NCBI RefSeq assembly: GCF_000002075.1
Contig: NW_004797731.1
Coordinates: forward strand, 134,533 to 198,532
DNA: 64,000 bases
Direction: 5' to 3'
Origin: Aplysia californica
Lineage: Eukaryota > Mollusca > Gastropoda > Aplysiida > Aplysiidae
Part shown: piece by piece, positions 61,201 through 63,271 of the stretch
Position numbering within the stretch: the stretch's first letter is position 1
Layout: each line of letters begins with the position of its first letter
Program-made: the position numbers and the translations under genes
The notes under the pieces: generated by a model
Told to the model about the DNA's origin: nothing
Databases searched by the model: none
What the model saw: only the letters and a program-made list of their open reading frames with translations

Positions 61201-63271
61201 GGTGAAACATTTCTGAGGAAAAACACATAATAAAAGGACGTAAATGGCAGACAAATCTTAGCTTGATTTTCCCATGCCTCCACAAAGAAATAGTCTTCGT
61301 TTTATGGTGATCAGATACAGACAGACAGAGCAGAACGGACTATCCACACCTCTAACCCTAGAAAGCAGTTTTTTTCAGGAGAGAGAAAACTTTTTCATTC
61401 TTTTAACAATTATACCTACATTATGTATCTTTTCTTATTTGTTTTTTTTTACTTTAAGGAAAATTCTCTGCCCAGGGTCTATGGCCCATCAAGACCCAGA
61501 GTCAGCTTTCCGGTGGGGGTTCAGGGAGCTAAGTCCCCAAAGAAATTTCTGGATTTATTTTAAAAAATCTCTACTTGTTTTTCAAGCTAGGAATAATAAA
61601 TGTATTCTATTTATGCTGAGGGCCCAAAATGGAACATGTCTACAAACTGATAACACAAAAAAAATAATCCATTGCAAAAATAACCCATTGCCCCTTAGGT
61701 GTCTCATGTGTCAACTTGTTTTAGTTTTAGTAAGAGTTTTCTGGCACTTGCAACAAAATAAGGACATATAAGTGCTGAAGACAAGAGGTGTTACAAAAGA
61801 GTAACAAACACAAAAATGAAAGAAGTGGGATCAGGACATCTAGATGTTTGATAGGACAAAAGGAGCAAATCACACCACAGCATCTGCCAACAGTCTACTA
61901 CCTCACCTTGACAAAGTGTGCCAAACTGTTGTTGGCATTCTTGGTCTCTTCCTTCCTCTCCTTGTTCTTCTGTATCACATGTAGGGTGACCATGTGCAGC
62001 AAGTTCTGCAGCCGGTACTGGCACTCGGGGGAGAAGCACTCATTACGAGGCATCTGGGCAAGTATAATTCAAACTATAAGTACAACAGCCATGCCTTACA
62101 AACCATCTCAACAGTCTTAAAGCCCCTTCTATTATGCCAACTATTGACATAGGTCAGTCACATCTTTATAAAACGAATAAACAGTCTAACTTCCCACTTC
62201 CCCCTTGTGTTTGGTAAAATACTAAACTGACATTGTATAAGACGACCACAAGTCTAAGACAAACCACTTTTCTCCTCGACAACTGGAGGATGTCTAGGAT
62301 AATTTCAACCGCATCAAAGTAAAGTGAAACTGCATGGCGTATTTCAGTTTTACAGCGCTCCAAACTGGCTACGGTCAAAAGAGAGCGCAAGACACAAGTT
62401 GGTTGTTTTCAAGTTTGTTCATAACACAATTTGGTTTTACTTTGCAAGTCGAAATGGTCGATGTATCTAAAAAATTATTATAATAATCCATTCTTAAAAT
62501 AATAGTAATTTACATTTTCCTAAAAAGACCAATAGCCTTCATAAACTAACCTTATCCCTAAAAAAAAAATTTATATAAAAAAAATAGATAAAAAATAATA
62601 AAATATATATCAGTGAAAGCACCTTGATCCTGTCTGTGTCAATGAGATACAACGTCATGCTCTTCAGCAGGACCTCAAAGAAAAACCAAGCGTGCTTGAG
62701 AAACCGGGTCACCACCAAGGGGTCAGCATTGGCTGGCCGGAGGAGGGAGGTCAGGTGTTTGGAGAGCTCCTCATGAACCGTACGCTGGGACTTGCTCGTC
62801 TTGACAGCTGGGTCTGGTCGGAACATGTACTGAGAACACAGTGCAATTGACACATGATTAACAGATGGGATCTAGACATGGTGGGAGAGATTTAATTTTT
62901 CATTCTTTCATTTTCGTCTACAAGGCAGCACACCTGTCCCACATCCAACAATTGCATCTCCCCTTGACACTTTGTAATATAAGAGGGCAGAAAAAGTGAA
63001 AAGTAGATATCCTTCCATTTAATCATTTCTGAATTGGTTTTACAGCATTTTTACAGCATCCCCCCCACCCCTTTGATTTCTTAAAGTGTAGTTATAGGAA
63101 AACATCTTTAAACAGCTTGGAAAATGGAATGGTCCAAAAACGTTTGAGCATAATAAGCTCCTCATTAACATTTTCACACTTGAAACCTTTTTTCCACTCA
63201 CCTTGACATACTTTTCCAGATAGTCGCATTTCCCCTCGTCATGGACTAGGGACACCATGTGGATGAGCACT
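8318..63271 (-). CDS. Zizimin-type DOCK (DOCK9/10/11-like) Cdc42 GEF, partial gene, 28 exons
   Basis: This is a dedicator-of-cytokinesis protein of subfamily D. Family members load GTP onto Cdc42 (DOCK10 also Rac) through the DHR-2 domain and act at the cell cortex and filopodia. The 28 exons listed below join in phase into 1,175 codons without a stop. Residues about 706-1175 form the DHR-2 domain, which is about the usual length. Diagnostic stretches include [55 protein letters not shown] and VNAGPLAYA, which match DOCK9-11 rather than DOCK6-8. Residues 1-705 are the helical armadillo-like middle region. The N-terminal PH and DHR-1 domains lie beyond 64000, and the C-terminal tail with its stop was not found. 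Invertebrates often carry one zizimin gene, so a choice between DOCK9, 10 and 11 is not justified. Confidence 0.95.
8495..8532. repeat. Pogo-like MITE end fragment
   Basis: TAGTCGGACTTGTCCAAGATGACCACCC matches one terminus of the palindromic family; no matching second end. Confidence 0.55.
8588..8815. repeat. Pogo-like palindromic MITE
   Basis: Begins TACAGTCGAATCTGTCCAAG and ends GAGCAGGTTCAACTGTA, with TA at both outer edges. The centre has CTTGGGTACTGTCATTATG and an A-rich stretch. Confidence 0.75.
8885..8942. repeat. Pogo-like MITE right-end fragment
   Basis: GTACAGGTGGCCATTACAGAAGGTTTGACTGTA is one terminus only, 70 bp beyond the complete copy. Confidence 0.55.
10795..10895 (-). CDS. 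DOCK exon 27, DHR-2 alpha-10 region (residues 1096-1128)
   Basis: It reads [20 protein letters not shown] and ends DRLKAVF plus AG. DOCK9 has [13 protein letters not shown] here. In family structures the nucleotide-sensor valine sits in the insert of helix alpha-10 around this motif; assigning it to the Val of VNAGP is inference. The sequence just upstream of the acceptor is a tandem repeat. Confidence 0.95.
10897..11130. repeat. Minisatellite, unit about 31 bp, next to the exon 27 acceptor
   Basis: About eight units related to ATACAAAACATACTTCTTTATCCACAGTGC, lengths 21-32 bp. The unit nearest the exon forms the last bases of the intron before the TATACAG acceptor on the minus strand. Confidence 0.85.
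11475..11671 (-). CDS. DOCK exon 26, DHR-2 lobe C (residues 1030-1095)
   Basis: After the split Thr it reads [20 protein letters not shown] and ends [24 protein letters not shown] and the QLKLQG block are family signatures of the Cdc42-binding lobe. Confidence 0.96.
11955..12046. repeat. Half copy of MITE E terminus
   Basis: TTTGACGAGCCCCTCGTTTCC and CCACAATGCCTCACATATA match the right terminus of the MITE at 42465-42911; the other end was not found. Confidence 0.55.
12384..13072. mobile_element. TTAA-flanked DNA transposon remnant with ORF
   Basis: CTCACTCACTACTA at the left and GGTAGTGAGTGAG at the right are inverted; TTTAA/TTAA borders both ends (12379-12383, 13072-13076). TTAA flanks suggest piggyBac or Kolobok type, but the ends lack the usual CCC. 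Two short hairpins (CCGCAAACAGTGCGG, CCGCAACAGTTGCGG) lie near the right end. It carries the minus-strand ORF described separately. Confidence 0.7.
12461..12859 (-). CDS. Unrecognised 132-aa ORF inside the TTAA element
   Basis: The likely core starts at the second Met ([20 protein letters not shown]). It has an acidic segment [18 protein letters not shown], then [10 protein letters not shown] and a basic Gly/Lys stretch [11 protein letters not shown]. The C-terminal third is hydrophobic and may be non-coding read-through. Composition is unlike the surrounding low-complexity frames. It could be the N-terminal remnant of a transposase, since acidic N-termini are common in piggyBac-derived proteins, but no catalytic motif is present and no function can be named. 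Confidence 0.35.
   Translation of the reverse strand: MIFTTGTIRSEFTITFPTMVDRFFDRFRTFDDESDSETDELAEDCYDELCWEICKKEYGLVGPPRPKSRVAVVGKGVSKKGKGSAVFDQFLKTWKKVTTKQSCNFIRAIFIFIMFKNNVPYFKSLCCLAKAQ
13083..13216 (-). pseudogene. Decayed copy of DOCK exon 24 with donor and 5' intron piece
   Basis: The exon part (13112-13216) reads [17 protein letters not shown] and then [12 protein letters not shown], against [18 protein letters not shown] and [10 protein letters not shown] in the true exon. It keeps the AAG|GTTTGTGCACACATGTG donor and about 30 intron bases. It has two 9-base losses, a 6-base gain and an in-frame TGA just before the alignable part, and no matching acceptor. It is therefore a relic, not an alternative exon, and it ends where the TTAA element begins. 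Confidence 0.8.
13432..13642 (-). CDS. DOCK exon 25, DHR-2 lobe C (residues 960-1029)
   Basis: It begins [20 protein letters not shown] and ends [11 protein letters not shown] plus one base. It contains [12 protein letters not shown], matching DOCK9 FMFEMPFTQTGK. The ATG is internal: exon 24 ends in phase 0 and the acceptor TTTCAG abuts it. Confidence 0.96.
13948..13994. repeat. (GT)n microsatellite
   Basis: About 22 GT units with one GA interruption, in the intron between exons 24 and 25. Confidence 0.95.
14459..14700 (-). mobile_element. LINE 3' fragment, RT C-terminal tail
   Basis: The minus strand reads [20 protein letters not shown] and [18 protein letters not shown]. This GKRxRGRPxxxWRR...W...AQDRxxWR pattern is the C-terminal tail of RTE-like non-LTR reverse transcriptases. 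It is followed by a short (ATG)n tract, as is usual at their 3' ends. Only about 70 residues remain. Confidence 0.7.
14745..16136 (-). mobile_element. 5'-truncated LINE with RNase H domain (I/Nimb-like)
   Basis: From 16136 downward it encodes a region with [11 protein letters not shown] and [15 protein letters not shown], then RNase H motifs [26 protein letters not shown] and [22 protein letters not shown]-terminal zinc-knuckle-like [17 protein letters not shown] (Cx2Cx7Hx4C) follows. The frame is broken at least once near 15620. The 3' UTR ends GTTGCGAGCACAGTAAAACC then CATACTAAACC at 14750. RNase H plus the terminal CCHC suits the I/Nimb group. The 5' part with endonuclease and RT is absent. 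Confidence 0.85.
16137..16191. repeat. (GAT)n microsatellite at the LINE truncation point
   Basis: Imperfect GATGAT units with GGT variants abut the 5' edge of the LINE. Confidence 0.85.
16339..16479 (-). CDS. DOCK exon 24, DHR-2 lobe B/C (residues 913-959)
   Basis: Phase 0, 141 nt. It begins [20 protein letters not shown] and ends [10 protein letters not shown]. The donor is AAG|GTTTGT. A decayed second copy of this exon lies about 3 kb downstream at 13112-13216. Confidence 0.96.
16619..16676. repeat. (GACA)n/(CAGA)n microsatellite
   Basis: Imperfect CAGA repeats between exons 23 and 24, merging into a CA tract. Confidence 0.9.
16733..16846 (-). CDS. DOCK exon 23, DHR-2 lobe B (residues 875-912)
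   Basis: Phase 0. It begins [20 protein letters not shown] and ends [13 protein letters not shown], matching [24 protein letters not shown] in DOCK9. The acceptor CAG is preceded by eight C. Confidence 0.96.
16917..17112 (-). repeat. SINE X copy
   Basis: Has the family core GGTCATATAAGTGATGAAGATTAGAGG, an expanded (ACAA)n inside the body, and ends AGCAAACCACACC; the distal end is cut short. Confidence 0.8.
17150..17310 (-). other. Open stretch between exons 22 and 23, not a DOCK exon
   Basis: The minus strand is open for [20 protein letters not shown] and onward. Exons 22 and 23 already join without loss in the family alignment. TTATGCCCCTATCGACACTGTTT resembles the tail motif of SINE B, so this is probably repeat-derived. 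Confidence 0.4.
17748..17870 (-). CDS. DOCK exon 22, DHR-2 lobe B (residues 834-874)
   Basis: Phase 0. It begins [20 protein letters not shown] and ends [15 protein letters not shown]. The RYE..xxIYKL.IPIYEKxRDF pattern is diagnostic of zizimins. Confidence 0.96.
18747..18856 (-). CDS. DOCK exon 21, DHR-2 (residues 797-833)
   Basis: After the split Gly it reads [20 protein letters not shown] and ends [10 protein letters not shown], matching DOCK9 GCTAFRVITPNIDEE and GMQDVHFNE. Confidence 0.95.
20345..20525. repeat. Dispersed repeat, shared with 46855-46990
   Basis: GGGCATTAGCCAAGTAACCCCC, TTTTCTGCATTAAATAAATTCAAGC and AGATCTCTC..TTGA correspond to the segment near 46.9 kb. Family unknown. 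Confidence 0.6.
22293..22657. mobile_element. Non-autonomous hAT element
   Basis: Starts CAGGAGTCATTAAACTATGGCCCGC and ends CAAAGTTTGGTGTCCTCTG, the inverted-end pattern of Charlie-like hATs. The 8-bp target duplication CTATAGTC lies at 22285-22292 and 22658-22665. It holds a C10A7 run and an internal repeated TTTCAATTATCC; no ORF. Confidence 0.9.
24617..24804. repeat. Pogo-like palindromic MITE
   Basis: Begins TACAGTCGAACCTATCC and ends GACAGTTTCGACTGTTA. The internal CTGTCCAAGACAATCGCC and GGCACTGTCCAAGATATCC match the family centre. Confidence 0.75.
24950..25075. repeat. Degenerate short tandem repeat
   Basis: About eight diverged units of AAAGGTCAACAGT, 13-17 bp each. Confidence 0.7.
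25605..25662 (-). CDS. DOCK exon 20, DHR-2 lobe A (residues 778-796)
   Basis: A 58-nt exon reading [19 protein letters not shown] plus one base, matching [19 protein letters not shown] of DOCK11. Its acceptor is preceded by 24 uninterrupted C on the minus strand. Confidence 0.95.
25667..25690. repeat. G24 homopolymer forming the exon 20 polypyrimidine tract
   Basis: On the minus strand it is 24 consecutive C followed by ACAG and exon 20. Confidence 0.9.
25738..25880 (-). repeat. SINE C-type fragment with tRNA-like head
   Basis: The minus strand has AGTCTAGTGATTAGGCTACAGGAC followed by GAGGAAAAGCACTTTACACAAATTTTCC, the head and body of SINE C. The distal part (GAGGCGGGACC) is shared with the copy near 46.66 kb. 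Confidence 0.65.
25897..25998. repeat. Minisatellite, 25-bp unit
   Basis: Four units of GGTCAGGGATGGGGCAAAGATCACA; the outer ones are diverged. Confidence 0.85.
26003..26055 (-). repeat. SINE B distal fragment
   Basis: TTTAACGCCCCTATCAACACTGTTAGG and GAGGCGG match the tail side of SINE B. Confidence 0.5.
26380..26595 (-). CDS. DOCK exon 19, start of DHR-2 lobe A (residues 706-777)
   Basis: Phase 0, 216 nt. It begins [20 protein letters not shown] and ends [10 protein letters not shown]. It contains [20 protein letters not shown], the most conserved block of the family. In DOCK9 structures this lobe carries the homodimer interface helices. Confidence 0.97.
27325..27515. repeat. Pogo-like palindromic MITE, diverged
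   Basis: Internal CCTGTTCAAGACAATCACTTGG, ACCACCTGTCTAAGATGACCAC and GGATGGTTGTCTTGAACC keep the family order; the extreme ends are worn. Confidence 0.65.
27932..28022. repeat. (CA)n microsatellite
   Basis: Long CA tract with a few AA, TC and GC interruptions. Confidence 0.95.
28500..28712 (-). repeat. SINE B copy
   Basis: Full-length: GGAGGCGGGCTTTGACCCTGCC, the AGCA core, then on the minus strand TAGCGGTTAGGCACTTTG (A-box-like) at the tRNA head. Confidence 0.85.
29783..29967 (-). repeat. SINE B copy, diverged
   Basis: GGCTGCTTTGACTCTGCCTGTTTGG, CAGAAAGATGAAG and GGGAATTGAACTCATCTCC (B-box on minus) follow the family order, with an insertion after AGCCCAATG. Confidence 0.75.
31988..32245. 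repeat. (TG)n-rich microsatellite cluster
   Basis: Imperfect GTGTG tracts at 32010-32130 and 32215-32240. Confidence 0.9.
32845..33040 (-). repeat. SINE B copy
   Basis: CGACACAATTTACATGATTTAGG, GCAGGCTTCAACTCTGCCTG, CCCAGCAGAAAGATCGAGATG and the head CACCTGACAGCTTCACCATAGATGC are all present. Confidence 0.85.
33518..33600 (-). repeat. SINE C tail fragment
   Basis: TTGCATTTATATAGCGCATAT followed by ATGCTCTATGCTTTTTACAA is the tail side of SINE C. Confidence 0.55.
34467..34580 (-). CDS. DOCK exon 18 (residues 668-705)
   Basis: Phase 0, 114 nt. It begins [20 protein letters not shown] and ends [11 protein letters not shown], matching the DOCK9 [18 protein letters not shown] block. A SINE 3' end lies about 10 bases upstream of its acceptor. 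Confidence 0.95.
34590..34928 (-). repeat. SINE C, near full length
   Basis: The minus strand starts with TGTCTAGTGGTTAGGCCAGC and GCATGTTCGAGGGTGC (A and B boxes of a tRNA-like head). It continues GGGAAAGGTACTTTACACAAATTTTCC and AATGGGTACCCAGC. It ends with GCAAATGCTATCTATTATTG about 10 bases before the exon 18 acceptor. Confidence 0.85.
35025..35075 (-). repeat. SINE X tail fragment
   Basis: AGTTTTACAACACTTGCAACACAATTAGGTCATATAAG only; the body is replaced by the pogo-like MITE that follows. Confidence 0.6.
35085..35215. repeat. Pogo-like MITE, diverged
   Basis: Contains ATGACACTGTCCAAGATATC, TACCTGTCTAAGACAACC and GTGGCTGTCTTAGACGATTTC; lacks a clean left end. Confidence 0.6.
35583..35937 (-). 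repeat. Outer SINE X, split by a second SINE X
   Basis: The tail part is 35583-35656 and the body resumes at 35833, ending CCTACCACCTA. The interruption falls within the motif TTACAAGAGAGTAACAAAC. Confidence 0.85.
35657..35832 (-). repeat. Inner SINE X inserted into another SINE X
   Basis: A 176-bp copy flanked by the 12-bp target duplication TTACAAGAGAGT (35645-35656, 35833-35844). It defines the family's ends. Confidence 0.88.
36039..36164 (-). CDS. DOCK exon 17 (residues 626-667)
   Basis: Phase 0, 126 nt. It begins [20 protein letters not shown] and ends [23 protein letters not shown] is nearly identical to DOCK10 LLYLLMRNNFEY. Confidence 0.95.
36655..36910 (-). repeat. Two SINE C tail fragments
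   Basis: CACTCAGCAGCAAG..TTACAATCAATACTATTACTC (36690-36740) and TTGCATAGCGCAAATTCTC..CAGCAGCAAGTTCTGTGCAC (36830-36900) repeat the tail of SINE C. AAACTCATAAATACTTG at 36777 is an inverted copy of part of the first. Confidence 0.65.
37458..37514 (-). CDS. DOCK exon 16 (residues 607-625)
   Basis: A 57-nt phase-0 exon reading [19 protein letters not shown], matching FPSTFYEGRADMCAALCYE of DOCK9. Confidence 0.94.
38035..38525 (+). mobile_element. Decayed LINE reverse transcriptase fragment
   Basis: The plus strand reads [16 protein letters not shown], then [20 protein letters not shown], then in a second frame [15 protein letters not shown], matching the RT motif RGVRQGCVLSP. Near 38400 it reads [20 protein letters not shown] and YIIT. 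At least two in-frame stops and one frame change are present. It is oriented against the host gene. Confidence 0.8.
39070..39207 (-). CDS. DOCK exon 15 (residues 561-606)
   Basis: Phase 0. It begins [20 protein letters not shown] and ends [21 protein letters not shown] matches the DOCK9/10 block QSETALKNVF / QSEVSLKHVF. Confidence 0.94.
39243..39412 (-). repeat. SINE X copy inside block A
   Basis: GAGTTTTACGGCACTTGCAACACATATAGGTCATAT to CCAGCCATCCA; its partner in block B starts at 41528, so it predates the duplication. Confidence 0.85.
39567..40341. mobile_element. Non-autonomous hAT element, insertion in block A only
   Basis: Ends TAGAGCTGTGCCCATT and AAATCGCACAGCACTA. The 8-bp target duplication ACACAGAG lies at 39559-39566 and 40342-40349. 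Block B has the empty site ACACTGAG. The 775-bp interior has repeated ATTCGAA/CTATTCGA motifs and TTTGGGCTTAT-type internal repeats; no transposase. Confidence 0.93.
40423..40600 (-). repeat. SINE X insertion in block A only
   Basis: 178 bp, flanked by the 15-bp duplication AATAAGTTTTACTTA (40408-40422, 40601-40615). Block B keeps a single AATAAGTTTTAGTTA. Confidence 0.93.
40940..41288 (-). repeat. SINE D insertion in block A only
   Basis: The minus strand begins GGGGGCTCCAGTGGCTCAGTG, a tRNA-like head, carries CCTTGAGCAAGACACGACAGCC, and ends in ATTTATTTATTTATTTTTATTTAT. AGAT flanks it on both sides; block B has TTTTAAGACGACACC uninterrupted. Confidence 0.85.
41293..41400. repeat. MITE E-like segment, copy A (partner 42188-42295)
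   Basis: TTGATGAGCGCCCGATTCCACAGTGTCGTGACAC resembles the terminus of the MITE at 42465-42911 (TTGACGAGAGCCTGATTCCACCACGCTGCCTCAC). Confidence 0.6.
41401..41500. other. Assembly gap, 100 N
   Basis: Placed exactly between the two copies of the duplicated block; the true length is unknown. Confidence 1.
41519..42295. repeat. Duplicated intronic block, copy B
   Basis: Carries a SINE X (41528-41658) and then uninterrupted sequence at all three insertion sites of copy A. It ends GACACTACAGTTCT, 15 bases before the exon 14 donor end. Confidence 0.88.
42310..42425 (-). CDS. DOCK exon 14 (residues 522-560)
   Basis: After the split Thr it reads [20 protein letters not shown] and ends [12 protein letters not shown], matching the DOCK9 LLEANIATEVCLTALDTLSLF. 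The intron on its 3' side holds the duplicated block and an assembly gap. Confidence 0.94.
42465..42911. mobile_element. MITE E with long inverted ends, family unassigned
   Basis: TATGTGAGGCAGTGTGGTGG AATCAGGCTCTCGTCAA at the left and the reverse complement TTGACGAGAGCCTGATTCC ACCACGCTGCCTCACATA at the right form a near-perfect 37-bp inverted repeat. No ORF. The target site is unclear, possibly TA. Confidence 0.8.
42920..43080 (-). repeat. SINE X copy
   Basis: GAGTTTTATAGCACTTTCAACACAATCATATCATATAAG to CACCTGCCAGTCTTC; immediately follows MITE E. Confidence 0.8.
43793..43920 (-). CDS. DOCK exon 13 (residues 479-521)
   Basis: It reads [20 protein letters not shown] and ends [10 protein letters not shown] plus one base. 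The block resembles the family segment DRKSQTLPVSRNRTGMM, a basic serine/proline linker. The donor is ACA|GTGAGT. It is unusually GC-rich for this window, with a CGCGG cluster. Confidence 0.88.
44577..44630 (-). CDS. DOCK exon 12 (residues 461-478)
   Basis: A 54-nt exon reading [17 protein letters not shown], matching DOCK9 CLHQFQYMGKRYIA. The two trailing bases join exon 13 to give Ser479. The donor GTAGTA is weak. Confidence 0.91.
45472..45538 (-). CDS. DOCK exon 11 (residues 439-460)
   Basis: A 67-nt exon. After the split Asp it reads [20 protein letters not shown] and L plus GA of Glu461. It aligns with the DOCK9 segment DALFTYWNKASTSELMDFF. The donor is GTAAGA. Confidence 0.92.
45717..45918 (-). 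repeat. SINE B copy
   Basis: GGGCAGACCCAACTCCGGCTGAGAGG, TCCCAGCAGAAAGACAGAG, TATTGAACTCCGG (B box on minus) and the head GCACTATACCACAGAGGCC. Confidence 0.8.
46294..46412 (-). CDS. DOCK exon 10 (residues 399-438)
   Basis: It begins [20 protein letters not shown] and ends LYILKHLPE plus one base. The second half matches the DOCK9 block DKLEQSEIKSLLMCFLYILK. The ATG at its start is internal, since exon 9 leaves a split Arg codon in frame. Confidence 0.93.
46470..46630. repeat. Degenerate GGTAT/ATGGT-rich stretch
   Basis: Many variants of TATGGTATTG and TACGGTATAG, about 10 bp each, in the intron between exons 9 and 10. Confidence 0.7.
46640..46990. repeat. SINE C-like fragment plus dispersed repeat
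   Basis: GAGAGGCAGAACTTTC and CATCTCTGATACGATCTAGCC parallel 25.75 kb; from 46855 CATTGGCCAAGTAAACCCCC and TCCATTCAATAAATTCAAGCC parallel 20.35 kb. Confidence 0.6.
47405..47543 (-). CDS. DOCK exon 9 (residues 353-398), serine-rich linker
   Basis: It reads [20 protein letters not shown] and ends KKDGKIIT plus AG of Arg399. The stretch [11 protein letters not shown] is acidic and serine-rich. There is no recognisable fold. It is called from its open frame, its matching phase with both neighbours, and its CAG acceptor and GTATCA donor. Confidence 0.85.
47703..47779. repeat. (GT)n microsatellite
   Basis: About 24 pure GT units followed by GGGTGGGTGTGCGTGAGG, between exons 8 and 9. Confidence 0.95.
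47872..47990 (-). CDS. DOCK exon 8 (residues 313-352), linker
   Basis: It reads [14 protein letters not shown] through [14 protein letters not shown] plus one base. This is the serine-rich disordered linker that varies between zizimins. [12 protein letters not shown] aligns with the KDLLGAISGIA-type block of DOCK9. Confidence 0.88.
48372..48514 (-). CDS. DOCK exon 7 (residues 266-312)
   Basis: It begins [20 protein letters not shown], matching the family motif ARIATLYLPLFGLL. It then passes into a low-conservation linker, [13 protein letters not shown], and leaves two bases that complete Arg313. Confidence 0.92.
48680..48845 (-). repeat. SINE X copy
   Basis: GTTTTAGTGAGAGTTTCACTGCATTTGCAACACC to CACCCTTCAACCATCCA. 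Confidence 0.82.
48905..48995 (-). repeat. SINE B fragment
   Basis: GACAATTCAGATGATTAAGGAGGCG, GAGAGAGATACAGTGCCCCAACAGA; the tRNA head is missing. Confidence 0.55.
49110..49203. repeat. (GA)n(CA)n microsatellite overlapping the exon 6 donor
   Basis: About 30 GA units then about 15 CA units. On the minus strand the order is exon 6, GTGAGT, (GT)n, (CT)n. Confidence 0.95.
49204..49382 (-). CDS. DOCK exon 6 (residues 206-265)
   Basis: After the split Asp codon it reads [19 protein letters not shown], then ends [10 protein letters not shown], identical to the DOCK9 motif [10 protein letters not shown]. The donor is AGG|GTGAGT and runs straight into a long (GT)n(CT)n microsatellite. Confidence 0.94.
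49403..49775. repeat. (AAT)n and (GAT)n microsatellite cluster
   Basis: AAT/ATA units at 49555-49596 and GATGAT units at 49617-49670 and 49698-49774; the long frames here encode only Met/Ile repeats. Confidence 0.95.
50230..50415. other. Unassigned GC-richer segment
   Basis: Contains the palindrome GGGTGATATCACCC (50312-50325) and GGGATCACCCGGTTAGCG. It looks like a worn repeat but no second copy was recognised in this window. Confidence 0.3.
51085..51235 (-). repeat. SINE B copy, diverged
   Basis: CCCCAGTAGAAAGAACACAG, GGGAATCAAACCCATGCCTTCTGTGTGC; the region to the left is truncated. Confidence 0.6.
51425..51612 (-). repeat. SINE B copy
   Basis: ATACCCCCATCACCATAAAT, GGAGGTGGATTTTGACCTGG, CCAGCAGAAAGATATTCG and the head GCGCCCATACCGCCACACC. 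Confidence 0.8.
52686..52853. repeat. Pogo-like MITE, diverged
   Basis: GTCACAGTCAATCTTGTCCATTG at the left and GGTCGTTTTGGCAGGTTTGACTGTA at the right, with CAGGTGGTCCTCATGGACAGT inside. Confidence 0.7.
53846..53995. repeat. Tandem duplication, 75-bp unit, two copies
   Basis: GTCCTTTG(T/C)GT(T/G)AAAGAAGAAG begins at 53846 and again at 53921; the two units differ at only a handful of positions. Confidence 0.88.
54979..55036. repeat. (CAAA)n-like tandem repeat
   Basis: AACAACAACAAAAAACACAAACA occurs twice in tandem with a 28-bp period. Confidence 0.8.
56083..56272 (-). repeat. SINE B copy
   Basis: TTATGCCCCCATCAACACAATTTA, GAAGCCTGCATTAAAAGAG, CCCAGCAGAAGGACCGAGATAC, head GTAACGGCTACACTACAGACGCTGG. 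Confidence 0.88.
56490..56675 (-). repeat. SINE B copy
   Basis: AAGGTGGGCTTCAACCCTGCCTATAGGG, CCCAGCAGAAAGACAGACATAC, head GGGCCTAGCCACTAAACCATAGATGC. Confidence 0.87.
56826..57005 (-). repeat. SINE X copy with the LINE-like tail
   Basis: Tail GTTTTACGGCGCTCGCAACTGCATAAGGTCATATGAGCGCC is the closest of all SINE X copies to the LINE 3' end; body ends CACCCGCCAACCACCCA. Confidence 0.88.
57375..57474. other. Assembly gap, 100 N, inside a poly-C tract
   Basis: C9 on the left and C6 on the right flank it, so assembly probably failed in a long C homopolymer. Confidence 1.
57855..58045 (-). repeat. SINE B copy
   Basis: TTTACGCCCTCACTGACTCAG, GGAGGCGGGCTTCAACCCTGCC, GAGAATCGAACTCTGGTC (B box on minus), head AAAAGCCTTATTGCTAAACCACAG. 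Confidence 0.87.
58893..58965 (+). repeat. LINE/SINE X tail fragment, opposite orientation
   Basis: GCGCTCATATGACCTTATGCAGTTGCGAGCGCCGTAAAACC then CTCTACTATAATAAAATATAAAA; the only copy of this tail seen on the plus strand. Confidence 0.75.
59220..59340. repeat. (CA)n-rich microsatellite
   Basis: CACACA tracts interrupted by TA, AA and GC. Confidence 0.95.
60098..60206 (-). CDS. DOCK exon 5 (residues 170-205)
   Basis: It begins [20 protein letters not shown] and ends KNFK plus one base. The core FKFEFLRVVCNHEHYIPL is a family hallmark. The base left over joins exon 6 to make Asp206. The intron to exon 6 is 10.7 kb, the longest in the window. Confidence 0.94.
60395..60955. repeat. Minisatellite, unit about 33 bp
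   Basis: About 16 imperfect units of GATAAGATGAGGGACATTATAAGTATAGGATGT, with some shortened to about 24 bp; lies between exons 4 and 5. Confidence 0.92.
61050..61100. repeat. (CA)n microsatellite
   Basis: Imperfect ACACAC tract 30 bases from the exon 4 donor. Confidence 0.9.
61129..61212 (-). CDS. DOCK exon 4 (residues 142-169)
   Basis: Phase 0, 84 nt. It begins [15 protein letters not shown] and ends FNPGDSK; the motif C-F-T-x-MDRG-x-VF is conserved in DOCK9-11. The donor is GTATGG. Confidence 0.93.
61720..61900 (-). repeat. SINE X copy
   Basis: GTTTTAGTAAGAGTTTTCTGGCACTTGCAACAAAATAAGG to CATCTGCCAACAGTCTA; its body ends within 10 bases of the exon 3 donor. Confidence 0.83.
61907..62053 (-). 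CDS. DOCK exon 3 (residues 93-141)
   Basis: Phase 0, 147 nt. It begins [16 protein letters not shown] and ends [11 protein letters not shown], matching the family's KNANHSLAVFIK. The leading ATG is an internal methionine: the acceptor CCCAG directly precedes it and the frame is open from exon 2. Confidence 0.93.
62180..62315. repeat. Pogo-like MITE, diverged
   Basis: Contains AAACTGACATTGTATAAGACGACCAC, AGTCTAAGACAAACCACTTTTCTCCTCG and GGATGTCTAGGATAATTTCAACC. Confidence 0.65.
62335..62560 (-). mobile_element. LINE 3' UTR fragment
   Basis: GAGCGCAAGACACAAGTTGGTTG and TTTTCCTAAAAAGACCAATAGCCTTCATAAA correspond to GAGCGCACGAAACACAAGTTGGTTG and CCCATAAAGGCCAATGGCCTTCATAAA of the LINE at 14745-16136, in the same order. 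Only the 3' end is present, and it lies about 60 bases from the exon 2 donor. Confidence 0.8.
62623..62829 (-). CDS. DOCK exon 2 (residues 24-92)
   Basis: Phase 0 on both sides. It begins YMFRPDP, continues [16 protein letters not shown] and ends IDTDRIK. The block [16 protein letters not shown] matches the DOCK9 block LLKYSWFFFDVLIKSM. The donor is AAG|GTGCTT, weaker than its neighbours. Confidence 0.93.
63202..63271 (-). CDS. DOCK exon 1 of window (residues 1-23)
   Basis: The first base completes a codon begun in an exon outside the window. It then reads [15 protein letters not shown] to YVK. It is bordered by a TTTTCTCAG acceptor and a GTGAGT donor. DOCK9 has a similar VLHIVAQCHEEG at this point. 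Confidence 0.9.
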
